Source: Filosporella fistucella (taxonomy: Eukaryota > Ascomycota > Leotiomycetes > Helotiales). From it: a DNA stretch of 64,000 nt. The stretch is from positions 124,001-188,000 of the forward strand of contig JAQJZZ010000014.1 in assembly GCA_030077755.1 (NCBI GenBank), read 5' to 3'. The position numbers and the translations under genes were made by a program. The notes under the pieces are model-generated. The model searched no databases and was not told the DNA's origin. It saw nothing but the letters and a program-made list of their open reading frames with translations. Shown here one piece after another: positions 33,542-44,965 of the stretch. Numbering within the stretch: the stretch's first letter is position 1; every line of letters starts with the position of its first letter.

Positions 33542-36508
33542 TCAATGCTCATCCTGAGTTGGCGAAGTGGCCGCCGGGGCTCCAATTAACCATCCAACAC
33601 CACTCGCCAGACCGCCTACAGCAGCATTCTTCAACTGATCTCTCTTCCTCATTGCCTTTGGCGCGCCAGAATCAGGAGTCGAAGTTCTTGATCCATCAAA
33701 GCTCTCTCGTGAATCGGGTCGTGTTTGAGCTGGATTGGTGGTTGATTTAGCTTTGATCATAGAGAGCGCCGAAAAGCCACTTTGGGCACGAGCCATACTG
33801 GCGCGTGATAGATCGAAGAGTGACATGGGCGCTTCTTCTACAGCCCGAGAAGTTGCTGGTGTTGTGTTCTTCTTCATGGGGGTAGCAGCAAAACCGCCAG
33901 GCATTAGTTGGTCGTCTACCTGAGCATCCCAGGCTGCTTCTTGTTCGGCTTCTTGTCGGACAAGAGACTCCAGTTCCTCCTCGCAACGACGATAGACATT
34001 CAAGATCTCGTGGAGCGTTGCTTTTGGGGCGAGTCGAAGAGCCTGGGAAAGACAATCCATGCGCTGTTCCAAGTGACGAATGTTGAGGTTGGCTGCACTG
34101 TTGCCTAGGTGTGTAGGCTTGATGGTATGGGCAGTTCGACGATGCTTTCCAGCTTGCAATGCTGCCCTCCACGACCAGTCGTCAATAATCTTGGGTGGCG
34201 CCTCAGCGAACAATCCTGCCTTTCCTCTCTCAAGGTCCGGAGAACGGACATGAGCTGGCTCTGCGACGTCTTTCAAGTACGTGACAACGAACGAATATGC
34301 GGTCTCGAAATCATCCTCGGCGAGTGCAGCATCTATGCACATGCTAACAACCCGCTTTTCAGCAACTTGCTGCTCATCCATAGCTTGCACCAGTTTGGCT
34401 GGCACACCAGACTCATCTCGAGCTGTCAATCCTGCTTTGACCATATTTCTCCCCATATCAATAAAATCTCCAATCTGGGTGTAAGATTTGGAGTTCTGAT
34501 CAAGAATCTTGCCAATAATTGATATTGGGTCCTTGTGAACTCGAAGATTTACTGGTCGAAATCCCTCGCCTTGTTTCAGGACGAGGCGATATTTTCCAAC
34601 GTCATCTGTAACGCGAACCAGATTTTTGAGTTCGTTAATATCAAGAGAGCTCTCCAATGTGTCTGGAAAAGCATGAATCCTGACCAAGTCAGTATTTTGC
34701 CATCTCCGATATATCACTTTCATATGCTGCAAGGAGCAGCATGAGCAGAGAAAGAAACTTACATGTCATTGCACTTCTTCAGGCCGCCTCTAGATTTGTT
34801 TGGATTGGTCGCATTGTCAAATTCATCATAAGCAATCGCCTTAACCGTATCATGGAAGATGCGAGGTGGTAAAGGACGATCCATTGGATTCTCGTATATT
34901 GATCTAATAAGAGCGTATCCTTTATGGTATCAGCATAGTGTTGGTAGATAGTTTAGGTATCATTGACTTACGAGAGTTTGCAAGCAAAACTTTCAGGATC
35001 GAAATTTCGACGTCCTCTTTGGGAAGTGAGCCGAGAACGCCCCTTCTGGTTTTGTTCGCGTCCGAACCCTCAGGTTGGTCATTGTCATCCCAGCTCCGTA
35101 GCCAGAGAATTTCGTTTCTCATTCGTGTCCAGTACCTGTCATCATCTTTAGGAGCTGCACGAGCGTACTGGAGTAAATATTTAGAGAGGTCAAAAGATTG
35201 CTCGTGATAGTCTTGCAGAAGGGCCAGTTCCCCGGCTCGTCGAATGCTCATTGGACACCCTATTTTGGTGAATAGAAAAGCACTAATTAGTAACGCATGA
35301 AGAAACGATATCGACTCTTGATTTGGCGTTGTCAAAGGATTTTCCTTGTCTAGCAGACCATTCCGTAGAAATGTCGAATTCTTTGGTGTCGATATTTTCC
35401 CAAGACCAGATACAGGAGTCAGTAATTTGGCCGCCGCTTGCAAGGCTGGAATATTATCCTTATCCATAAGATTAATGATTCTGGTCAGTATTCGTTGGAC
35501 TCCATGCAAAGCCTCTTCCGTATCTTCTGAGATGAGGTATGCTGAAGCAATAAGAGCTCGAGCATATCGTCTCTCTAAGTGTTGTTGCTCCTCTTCGTCC
35601 AGGTATCCCAGGTCGTCCTCGTATCCCCCAAGGTCAACATCTCCTGGCCCATCCCATTGTTCACTGGCTCCAACAGCAACCCTCCACGAAGTTCCAGCCT
35701 GGTTAACGATCCATTTAAACACTTCTTCCCAAGCAGCGACTTTCTGGTTTACGGATGACGTATCCAGAGATTCGATATTTTGAGATGGACTTCTTTCAAG
35801 CCTCCGGCGCTTAACTCTTGAATCTCCATACATCCATGGTCCAACTAAGCCTCTCAGATCTCTCCCAATGGTGTCATCATAGGTTGTATCTGTTTTGTCT
35901 CTCCCAGCTCTCCCAAGTAGTAACGCAACTCCTGCCCGATCATCTAAGCTTTCAAATTGAGATATAGTGAGATCTATCCCATCGTGAGGTCGATATTCGT
36001 ACGTCAGTCGCAAAAGAGGGAGGATTGTGGAAACCATCCACGTTCGTAGCTCCGGAGAGTGGCTGAGGAATGGGTAGAGTAGGTTTGGTATTTGGTCTAT
36101 GAAACCAGTACTCTGGTCCACCCGTAGAGCTCGCAGCGTCAGAAAATTGGTAACATAGTCGTCGGAAGATGCTTCAGATCCGTTTGTCCATGTTAAAGGA
36201 AGGAGATTCAGAGATCGGACTTTCTTTTTGGCTTCTGCGTCGGTAAGATCTTCAAGCGATTTTGGATCGATGGAAGCTTCTGAAACTGCTTCAAGATTGC
36301 CAGTTATGAGGTCCTGTAGGAAGGGGGTGTATGCTTCGGATTCGAGGCTTTCTGGCAGGTAGGTAAGGATAATACGCAGTACCAGTTGAGTGTGTAATGT
36401 CTTTTGATTCTGGAAAACCAAGTTTTGAAGCCTTGGAATATCCGCCTTACTGGCCAACTGAACTGCGAGAAGCAGCACCTTTGCTGGAGAATGTTCAGAT
36501 CCTGCCAT
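33542..36508 (-). CDS. SEC39: Sec39-domain protein (Dsl1/NZR tethering complex)
   Basis: Three exons (36508-34972, 34919-34763 and 34679-33542) give about 943 residues. Sec39 is a helical-solenoid subunit of the Dsl1 complex, which tethers COPI vesicles to the endoplasmic reticulum; NBAS is the animal counterpart. The start MAGSEHSPAKVLLLAVQLASKADI and the SpxxRTWMVSTILPLLRLTYEYRP region fit filamentous-fungal Sec39 proteins. The junction LLANS/RYALIRSIYENP and the junction KKCNDM/IHAFPDTLESS are in phase. The second intron is 83 nt and ends at the TTGGTCAG acceptor with a CTGAC branch site; an earlier CAG would break the frame. Helical repeats continue to about residue 820. A disordered tail then carries STTNPAQTRPDSRES and a final glycine-rich hydrophobic GGLASGVGWLIG segment. 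Confidence 0.85.
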
Positions 36509-36701
36509 TTCGCATATTTCCTTGAATGGTGAGAATGACCTGTATCTTTATAATTCCTGGGAGAGCTGTCCAGAGCTGGCCAACTTTCTGTCGGAGCCTC
36601 AATATCTAGGCATCACTGCATAATTAGCGGTATCTTTGTCCGTACGGTTCAACCTCACGTTTAGAAACTGATCACCAAAACGACCTTATTGATCACGCAA
36701 G
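36509..36701. promoter_or_regulatory. Compact bidirectional promoter of SEC39 and the NDUFS5 subunit
   Basis: Only 193 bases separate the two divergent start codons. The interval contains a TCTTTATAAT stretch near 36545 and CCGTACGG near 36640. Both genes are housekeeping, so a shared TATA-poor promoter is likely. This is inferred from spacing only. Confidence 0.6.
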
Positions 36702-37166
36702 ATGTCTTCCGGCTATGGTCTCAATGGAGGTATGTTGTGGGAGCTGCTTATGGATTTCTTTCTTTCTTCCAAATTCTGACCAAACTTCAATGGCTGACAA
36801 CCAATGCGACAGGCACCTCACGATGCTTTCCCTTCTGGCAAGAGGTTCTAGCTTGCTATGTTGTGAACACAAACGCCGAGGATGATTCTGGAAAGAAGAA
36901 GTGCCTACCAGTACTGGAGGATTACTACGAATGCTTGCACCACAAGAAAGAGGTCGGTTACAGATCATGATGGAGGGGTCAGGCCCTGCGGAGCCATTGC
37001 TGATTGAATGCTCGAACAGGCGACAAGAGTACGAGCTTTACAACATGCATACCGAAAAGCCGAAGCAGCACATCCTCGAGATAATGCACCAAAAGCCGGG
37101 GCAATAAGAAATTTGGGGTTGATAGATAAGGATGAGGACTCGAAGAGCGTATTGGACAGCAAGTGA
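36702..37166 (+). CDS. Mitochondrial complex I subunit, NDUFS5/15 kDa type
   Basis: Three exons (36702-36729, 36813-36952 and 37020-37166) give about 104 residues. Exon 1 codes only MSSGYGLNG. The core carries the twin CX9C pattern of this family, CFPFWQEVLAC and CLPVLEDYYEC, which forms a disulfide-linked helical hairpin in the intermembrane space. A basic helix follows (TRVRALQHAYRKAEAAHP) and the end is GLIDKDEDSKSVLDSK. There is no presequence, as expected for a Mia40 substrate. The subunit belongs to the membrane arm of NADH:ubiquinone oxidoreductase. All three exons join in phase with GT-AG introns. It is divergent from SEC39. Confidence 0.85.
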
Positions 37167-38305
37167 GCATGATGGAAGGTCTTTGGGGGATTGTACATAA
37201 GGAATGAATGCACCAGTCGAACAACATATGCACTTCACTGCTGTGCCAGGACCGGCGCAGCGCCTCGGATTGGAACGCAGTCTAAGTAGACGCCATACAG
37301 CTGCTCCTAGTAGTCTTGCAGTCGCCCTCCCCCTCTGACTTCATTTGGCGTTTAACTCTATTGAAAGAGTATACAAATTTACAGGATTTTGGACCTTTGG
37401 TGGAAATTCATAATGCTTTTATACTCAACGCGGTGGATTTCCGAAACCTCCATTCTTACGTTTTGAAAAGAGACGACTGCATGGATTGCATCGGAGCAAG
37501 TTAAGCTATTCTGTAAATATGTTCAAATATATCTAGTCATATATCAAAGCATTCGGGATGACATATGCCAACTTGTAAGGTATATTCCAAGTCATTAATC
37601 TGTACCTTATGCTCAAGCTGTATCCTTTTCGCTTGATTTCCAAGGGCCAAGCACATGGCAATCCAGGAGGCATTGCATGACCATAGTACATGGATGTCAA
37701 GCTATTTTAGACAATGCAAACTGATTTTCTGGTACCAAAAGCCTAGTCCTTCAGCTCATTGAGCTGCTATACTTCATTAGTTACAGACACACAAACGTTC
37801 AAGTAAACCTACTCGGCACAAAGTTCATAGTTTTGAAGCTCCATGTGTTAGTATCTTCAACACCTTTTGGCGGACTCACGTCCTGCTTCAATCCTTTTCA
37901 CTTCTAGAGCTCTAGCAGGATTTCCGCTTGATAAATATATCCATTGTTGTCAGTTGAACATGGTAGTATTTCGTTCCACAGAGAATGTAACTCCTGGGTC
38001 CAAGTTATCTAGCTATACTAGCTTTTCCTATGATTATGTGCGGTAGTGTCGTCCTGCCATTCGTACGTGACTGCCACGAAGACGGAATTCGAACTTCATA
38101 TCAAAGGTGAAATAAATAGACATACAGGTGAATGGACAACGCGTTCAAAGACACTTCGAACAGTCTTCACGCATAACGACATCTCACATCCGCACAGCTT
38201 CAACTCGCACGACTTCACCAGATAGCTAGTTATACGACGCGTAACTTGCGCACAATTACCTCGCACAGTCGTATTGAATCGTTTGCTCTCTTCTCCAGCC
38301 GCAGG
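37167..38305. other. Intergenic, no supported gene
   Basis: AT-rich with no long open frame. Includes the promoter of the next gene at its right end. No repeat or RNA gene recognised. Confidence 0.45.
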
Positions 38306-39536
38306 ATGCCTGAATACCGCGGTGTGCGAGTTCTCATCATTGCCGCCGACGAGACTCGTCGCGTTCATCCCGAATTCGAACATCCAGAATCTTCACAACT
38401 ATTGAAGCAGGGTACAGAGCATGATGGCGATGACTTAGTCGGTAGACGCTCTTTCAGCACTGGCTTGTGGGGTAGCAAGGCAGACAAGCTACTTGGAAAA
38501 GAATCAATCTACTCTTCTGTGTATATTCCATACATTGCTAGTATGTATCCCTCTAGATCGAGCATTGTAGAAGCTAACAAACATAGACCAGGCATTCATG
38601 GTTCACTGGAGCGTTGATCCATTATCTACAGCTCATACGGGTTCGTACTGGTTTTTCAAGCTCATCATCAATGGCCGAGAGATTGCGAAATGGGGTACGG
38701 AGACAAAGATCAAGCCAAGCGGACAAATTACAAGAGGCACTTTCGATCCAACTGGAAAGTACAGTAACAACGACATTGGACAATCATTCAAGGAATGACC
38801 TACGAGATTCGGAGATTGAGATTCGGTGATAACAAGGGACGCATTACACCCGATGCTGGTGGTCTTTTCGAGGTCCTCGTCTATCGTGCTCATGGCCGCA
38901 AGGTTATCACCTCTTATACGCCTGGCCCAGAGAATCGGGACTATGGTATTGAGTATGTTTTCCCTAGCTTCTACTGACCTATTCCACTTGTCTAAGTCTC
39001 CGTGGCTATCAAGCATCATTTGCTAACTCTCATTGCCCCACAGCGAATCAAACATCAGCACCAAAGACCAGCAATACTACGAATATCTGCTCAAAGATAC
39101 GGTCGGCACACCGTTCGTAGTATTCAAATTCCACTACAGGCCATGGGACACCCTCGCGGGTCTCAATCTCCTGCCTGCGGGCATCAAACGAGAATTGTTG
39201 ACGTTGTCCGAGTGCAATCTGGGCTTCAAACCATTCTCCCAGGAGACTGTCGAAGGTTACACCCTCGACAATTCAAAGTCGCTGGATTCTCCCAGTCGAC
39301 GACAATCTGCCCTGGAATACCCAATTCTTCCATTACCGGGGGGAGAATGGTTGAAGCCCGGAAGTGCCGACAAGATTCGCGAAAGACTTCGGAGTGACAG
39401 GGAGAAGGAGGAGAATGAGATCAAGGAGGTGCCACGCTGGCCATTGAGAAGGAAGTCGAAGATGGAGTTCAGGAACGGAGAATATAAAGCAAACAATTGT
39501 ACGAAGTCAGGTGGCAACTCAAATTTATATTATTAG
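38306..39536 (+). CDS. Conserved fungal hypothetical protein (DUF7918-like), with a frame break near 38791
   Basis: My model has exon 1 38306-38540, an exon from 38587 to 38952 interrupted by a frame break, and the last exon 39044-39536, about 380 residues in all. It resembles fungal proteins described by MPEYRGVRVLI-type starts, a FMVHWSVD...GSYWFFKLIINGREIAKWGT core, a GLFEVLVYRAHGRK strand and a C-terminal FVVFKFHYRPWDTL motif. The function is unknown; such proteins are often multicopy in ascomycetes. At 38791 the frame of ...NNDIGQSFK runs into TGA, while GMTYEIRRLRFG continues in another frame. Either one G is missing in AAGGAATG, or a 29-nt GT-AG intron (38764-38792) is removed. The tail is charged (EEVPRWPLRRKSK type). 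The family call is tentative. Confidence 0.6.
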
Positions 39537-40717
39537 ATATTAGCACAGGCTACTGAACTGTCTGAAGGACCCTCTGAGAGCAAACAAATATACCCTACGC
39601 CCGGATTCGTAGGCATGTGGCTGGATCTCGCCCCGATCCGGTGGCGCCAAGAAATGTTGTGATCAGGAGGCAAGGAGAAGGAATTTGTGGCGTTCAGCCT
39701 CACAATACCCTCCAACCCCTGAACCCAAGTGATCATTAATCGTACCATTTCACGATCCAAATCTTGTGCATTCCTGGGCGTTAGTGGAACAAATAACTGT
39801 ATAGCAAAGGCATAGTATTTTTGGGTGCAAACAACCGGGTCCAAGTGATACCGAACCTGTGAAACAGAACCAGAACATCAGCCACCATTTTTGGCACATC
39901 AGGGAATTACCTTCGGGCATTAAATCTGAAATTGAATGGCGTTTTTTGTCTTGCTTTTCTGATCCAGTTCAAGCATGGGAAAGCTGTCTCTGGATGCAGG
40001 TTTAAGCCTTGCATTGGGTGTGCTTGATTTTGGAATCATGAGGAATTGGCGAGGAAGATTGTTTGAGGACGGGATTACGATTAGTTGCCTCATTATGGTT
40101 ATGGCGCATGACGAGGCGGGAAAATGGCAATTATCAGGCACGTTGGAAATGTTGCTGTCAATCAGTGTACTGTTGATCACGAGTGAGGTTGAGAGCTGTG
40201 TTTGTGTGCTTTTCGATTGCTCTGGCGACTAAAGACGATGAAGTCGACAGCTTCGAAAGGCAGTCGTACTGGCCGAAACTCAATGGTGATATGCTCAGCG
40301 AAGCTTCAATAGTGGTACAAGGGGACATGAGGTGCTGAATCTCAGGTGATCGTGATGTGAAGAAACCAGAAATCTGTCCAGGGAAACCGAAACCCCCACC
40401 GATGGGATTACTTGCTGAACCTGCCCGACTGACCGAATGTCGTGCCGAATAGACCCGTATGATTAAAGCAAAAAAGAAAATCCTAGCATCCGTAGAGATC
40501 ATCAAACGACTGATAATATGCTCCGATCCGCCGAAATTTGAATCGCACCCGCTTTTGCATTTTCCGCCGCTCGAAGCTTTGGACCATGATGAATACAAAT
40601 GAGAAAAATGCACCAGTGGCTGTGCACCTGCATCAATGAAAACCGCAGATCCAAAGCCATTGTCGTGATCGTGCGAATTTAACGAGCAGGGCGCTCACCA
40701 CCTGAGTTGGTCAGCAA
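39537..40717. other. Unresolved; possible minus-strand hypothetical gene
   Basis: Minus-strand frames at 39533-39844 (contains DPVVCTQKYYAFAIQLFVPL), 39920-40180 and 40158-40613 look mildly protein-like. They overlap in different frames and I could not link them by convincing splice sites. No family recognised. Confidence 0.3.
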
Positions 40718-41820
40718 TCAAAATTCACGACGGGTATATCTCTCCTCATCGTAGCCTCTAGTACCTCCATATGGTTCCCGAGCCTCTCCGCGAGGTGCTG
40801 GATCACCATAAGCAGCTGGTGGGGGAGCATCACGAGCAGAGCCTCGGTCATTGCGCTCATAACGATCAGAGTATCCGCCACCTCCACCGCGACGATCATC
40901 ACCGCCACGGCTGCTGTATCGGTCATCCCGAGAGTATCGGTCAACTCCACGAGGGGCGTATCCATCATCACGGTCACGGCCATAACCACGATCGCGATCA
41001 TCACGCCGACCTCCGTATCCTCGATCGTAGTCACGTCCTCCATAACCACCACCTCCGCGGCGGCGGTCATCGTAACGCTCTCCATATCGGCCTGGTGGAG
41101 GGTGTCGTGGATCCTCTTCTGATGTTTTAGTTAATTGTGTTACAAAGGGGGAACAGGAGATGCTTGCCTCTCTTTGGTGGACCAAAGTACTTGCCAGGAG
41201 TTGGAGTACGGGGACGGGAGCGACGGGCCTTCTCAATGCTCAAAGTACGGCCTTCAATAACCTCACCTTGAAGACCTTCCTTGGCAGCATCAGCTTGATC
41301 AGCAGTGACCATCTTGACGAAGCCAAAGCCACGAGACTCCTTGGTGTGGGGGTCAAGCATGATTTGGCACTTCTCGACATCACCATATTTCTCGAAGAGA
41401 CGAGTCACTTCAGTCTCAGAGAGACGTGGGTGGATACCGGTGACAAACAAGTTGGAGCCTGGGTTGACGGCACCATCATCTTGAGGAGGACCGCGATCAT
41501 TCTTGGGAGGGCCACTACCATGAAGTCAGATTGTGTATGATATCGAAGTTTTTGTATACTGACCGGCTCTCAGCATGGCCATTGCCGTTGGGGGAGGCAG
41601 AGCGGCGGGGACCACCTCGAGGACTCTCGTTGCGACGAGTTGGGCGAGGAGAGGCGCTGCGATCACGCTCATATCGTGGAGCCTCGTCTGCTCAAAGGGC
41701 TTCGAGTCAGCATCAAAAGTCTTCGAAATATAGGGAACTGTAATCAGAACAGGTCTGATAAAGCAATCGCATACCTTCGTAACGAGTTCCATTCTCGTTC
41801 TCATAGTCCATGGATGCCAT
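40718..41820 (-). CDS. RRM RNA-binding protein, transformer-2-like
   Basis: Four exons (41820-41775, 41687-41564, 41514-41168 and 41118-40718) give about 305 residues. The N-terminus is RS-like (RDRSASPRPTRRNESP, RRSASP). It is followed by one RRM at about residues 72-150 with RNP2 NLFVTGIH and RNP1 SRGFGFVKM, then IEKARRSRPRTPTPGKYFGPP, a linker very like that of Tra2 proteins. The tail is rich in R, G, Y and D (GGRDYDRGYGG repeats) and ends YTRREF. It is likely a nuclear regulator of splicing. The third intron uses a GC donor (AGAG/GCAAGC ... CAG), which must be removed to join PPKR to EEDPRHPPPG. The repetitive tail creates histidine-rich shadow frames on the other strand. Confidence 0.85.
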
Positions 41821-42396
41821 GATGAAAGCTTTGTTCGCTGCTGAACAGAGAGGTAAATCGATGTTTGGGTTGCGCAAAGTAAACAAGCTCTGCAAGATTA
41901 TCGAAACAACACGAGAGCTGTAATGCGCTCAAGTATTGTGAGAAAACAAAGAAAGATTCTCAAAGAAGATATTGGGATTGATGGATTTGATGAGGGTATC
42001 ACGGTGGAAGAGGTTGATGTGTTCAGGTCGTGTTGCATCCCTTGAGAAATATTGTAGCCTGCAAGCCTGCCAAATCACGCTAGTGGAAGCGAACCGCTAG
42101 CAAGCATGCCTGAGGTGAAACTATCTGAAAACGGAATTTCAGCAGTAAAGGGGTGAACTCGAATTCTTTTTGACTACTGATTGAATATTAGTTGTTGTGA
42201 TATAGGTGAGGTAGAGACTGCGCATCGACAGTATGTGTGTTTATTTTGCGATCATCAATACCCATGCTGCGATGATATGCGAATTTTGTGGCTTCCTTTA
42301 GCTTCGCTCTAACAGGACCCTGAATACTGCTGGGCTTTAGAGCCTTGTAAGTTTGCCTCGAGAGGCTTCATTGATCACAGCCTACCCAGATATCAT
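41821..42396. other. Promoter region of the RRM gene and 3' region of the glutaminase gene
   Basis: No open frame of note. About 570 bases between two minus-strand genes. Confidence 0.45.
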
Positions 42397-44965
42397 TTAC
42401 AGTTCACCATCTAGTCTACCAGTTCCAAATTCTCTTGGTGGTTCGTCATCCAAAAAGCTCAAAGCTGCAACGGCTTCCCCATCACAAGCTCTTTCCAGGG
42501 CTAAGAATGCAAAATGACCTCCCACTACTGGTCGTGCTTTGAAAGAAATTCCTGGGAATCCTCCAGTGCCTTCAGTATCATACAAGTCGGTGAGAGGTAG
42601 ATCTGGATATGTCAGTATCTAGTGAAGCTGAGGTGATGAGCAAACCTACCAGTTGACGTCTCATTCACCCACAACGCGATTGAATCAACAACTTCCTCTC
42701 GAACCTGTTTACTTGAAACAGCAACTGCAAAGAATTCCCAATCACTCTTTGCATACAAATGCCTGCTATCGAGAGGCAGGCCATACTTTTGGCGAACGTT
42801 GTGGTACCAGTCACTTTGGGTTTTGTAGATCTTTGAGTCTACGAAACCTGTCTTCGATGTTTCTGGTCTCACCAAAGGCTCCTGAACCCCAGTAGACTCT
42901 ACTTTCAAACTCGAAGGCAAGTGGAAGCAAAGAAGGGAATCGGCGAACAGGTTATAAAGTGTGGTCCAGCTTCCAAACCAAGTGTAGGCCAATTTCGCAT
43001 GTGTTCCATCTCTGGACATGGCAAATTCCTGTTCCCACTTCTTTATATAAGTCTCTGAAATGTTGCGATAATATTTCGCATCAGAAGTCTCTCCAACCAG
43101 TTCAGAAATCTCGGACATTGCTCTAATGCCGATGATGCCTTTGAGGGCAAGGTTTGTTTGATTTGCTAGCCAGCCAGCAAAATCATCAGTTGATAATTGA
43201 TTGCTTGGAATGAGGGCCTCCCGGACAAGATATCCAGTCCACTGCTTCCATAGTTTGTAAGAATTCTCTACCCATTTGCGAGCTTGTTTCTCCCCTTTAG
43301 CTGAAATTGGACCGCCGAAAGTGTCATCCATTCCATCAGCATCAACGTAGAGAGGGAAAGAGCCTCTTTCAGACTCAGTATATTTCTGATCGCCTGTTGC
43401 AGACCAGATACTGGCGGGCTGAGTATCGTATTTGAGCGAGTTGACAAGTGCCAAACCCATGATGAGCATGTTTCCACACTCCTCAACAGGCATGTACTCA
43501 TCCCTTCCATCCGGATGTCCCGTTGCATTTGGGAAACTTGCTCCAAGGTCATGCATGCTGTAATCGTTCCTGACAGGCGTTAGCTTATTCGGAATAGTCT
43601 CTACGGTTTGCACTTACGGATATTGGCCGCTGAGCTGATGTTCAATTAAAGGCTCCATAAGCCACGCCAACCATTTTGGGTTTGTATACAGAAAGAAGGG
43701 AAAAGCTGGATAGATGACATCCACGGTATTCATGTTACCATCAGAAGAAATCTCTTTGAAAAATATGATCGGGTCGTCAGGGGTGCCAGCAAAACTGCAA
43801 GCACCAAGAACTTGTCGAGCGCTCAATGCAAGGATATCTTTGTAATCTTCCGACCCAGATTTGAGAGCATCAATCTCGAGTTGGCCGGAATAGTTGCTAG
43901 CAAGCTTGAATGCGTTATCAAAATCGTAGTAGTGAAAGTCAAGTAATTCATCAGCCGTAAGATAATAAGATGCCCACAGTGGCTTCATCAAAGTCATGCC
44001 TCTGGCAGATGCATATTGAATGACCGGGTCCTGAATGTGTGCGATTGTAAAAAGCACGCTGTCATAGCTCTTGCTACCTGCTGCAGAGGTGCCATTCAAT
44101 TTGAACGATTTAGCAAAGGCAAAGACCGGCTCTTCGTCCATTATGGAACGAAAGTTGCCATCCACAACGTTTTGGAGGGTGCCTGTACGAGAAAAGCGCT
44201 GCCGGAGGAGAGCAGAAGTACCAGCTTCATAGCGAACATCTCCCGGAGCTGTAAAATGCAATGTGCCCCATTCCCCTCTGTCAGCATCTTCAGTCAGAAG
44301 TTGCTCATTTCTCCTCTTGACTTTCCAGGTTTTCAATGGGGTTTCTTTGTCTTTGCTGGAGGAATGTCTGTCCTGGTCAAGCTCCCAAACAATCTCGTTG
44401 CCTCTATTTGCACTGACCCACAGACCATTCATATCAATATAGACGTCTATATCAAAACCGCCGCTAACATGTACCGTGATATATGAAGCTGGGATCGATT
44501 GCCGAAGAGTCGAAGTAGGAGTAAGTGGGGAGAGGAAAGACAGGACAACTTCGGCAGAGTCCAGCTTTGAGTTCGGAGCTGGAATACTGTACGTAAGGTT
44601 TGTAGTTGAAGCGTCGAAGGTAGCTCCTAAGTATTTTGGGAAAGAAACATTAAACCTACATTCAAGAGTTAGTAAATTATGCACTTCGCCAGCGCGACTT
44701 ACTCTTCTCCAGTTAGAGAATCTTGCGGTCTCCCCAGCAGCGGATACACAGTATCAGATTTCGGCACAGCAGCTAAAACCGATAATCCGACTTCCTGCCC
44801 CGTCCAGAAGATAGGCCATCGATCCCATGGTGGATGCCTCGCATTTCCTAGCCAGGTGCTCAGGTATGGGTTCCTCACAATGAGAGGAATGACCGGAGGT
44901 GTCAATGTCGAAGCCTCAGCTATTGTTACTGCGACAGCAGTAACGAGACAAGTCGTCCACCGCAT
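42397..44965 (-). CDS. Secreted glutaminase A-like protein (DUF5127/DUF4965/DUF1793)
   Basis: Four exons (44965-44703, 44655-43618, 43569-42650 and 42602-42397) give about 808 residues. A signal peptide (MRWTTCLVTAVAVTIAEA) precedes the family opening TPPVIPLIVRNPYLSTWL, as in Aspergillus GtaA. The middle part includes IDMNGLWVSANRG and the DELLDFHYYDFD region. Exon 3 has the highly conserved DLGASFPNATGHPDG with MPVEECGNMLIMGLA, followed by the glycosidase-like helical barrel (YVDADGMDDTFGG; LAYTWFGSWTTLYNLFADSL; KSDWEFFAVA). The last exon carries GGHFAFLALERACDG. Such enzymes hydrolyse extracellular glutamine, although some members of the family may act on other substrates. All introns are canonical and in phase, and the length is normal. 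Confidence 0.88.

Noticed and set aside
40771..41130. Plus-strand frame coding a histidine- and aspartate-rich protein
   Set aside because: It is the antisense of the arginine/glycine/tyrosine-rich tail of the RRM protein; the composition is an artefact of that low-complexity coding sequence.
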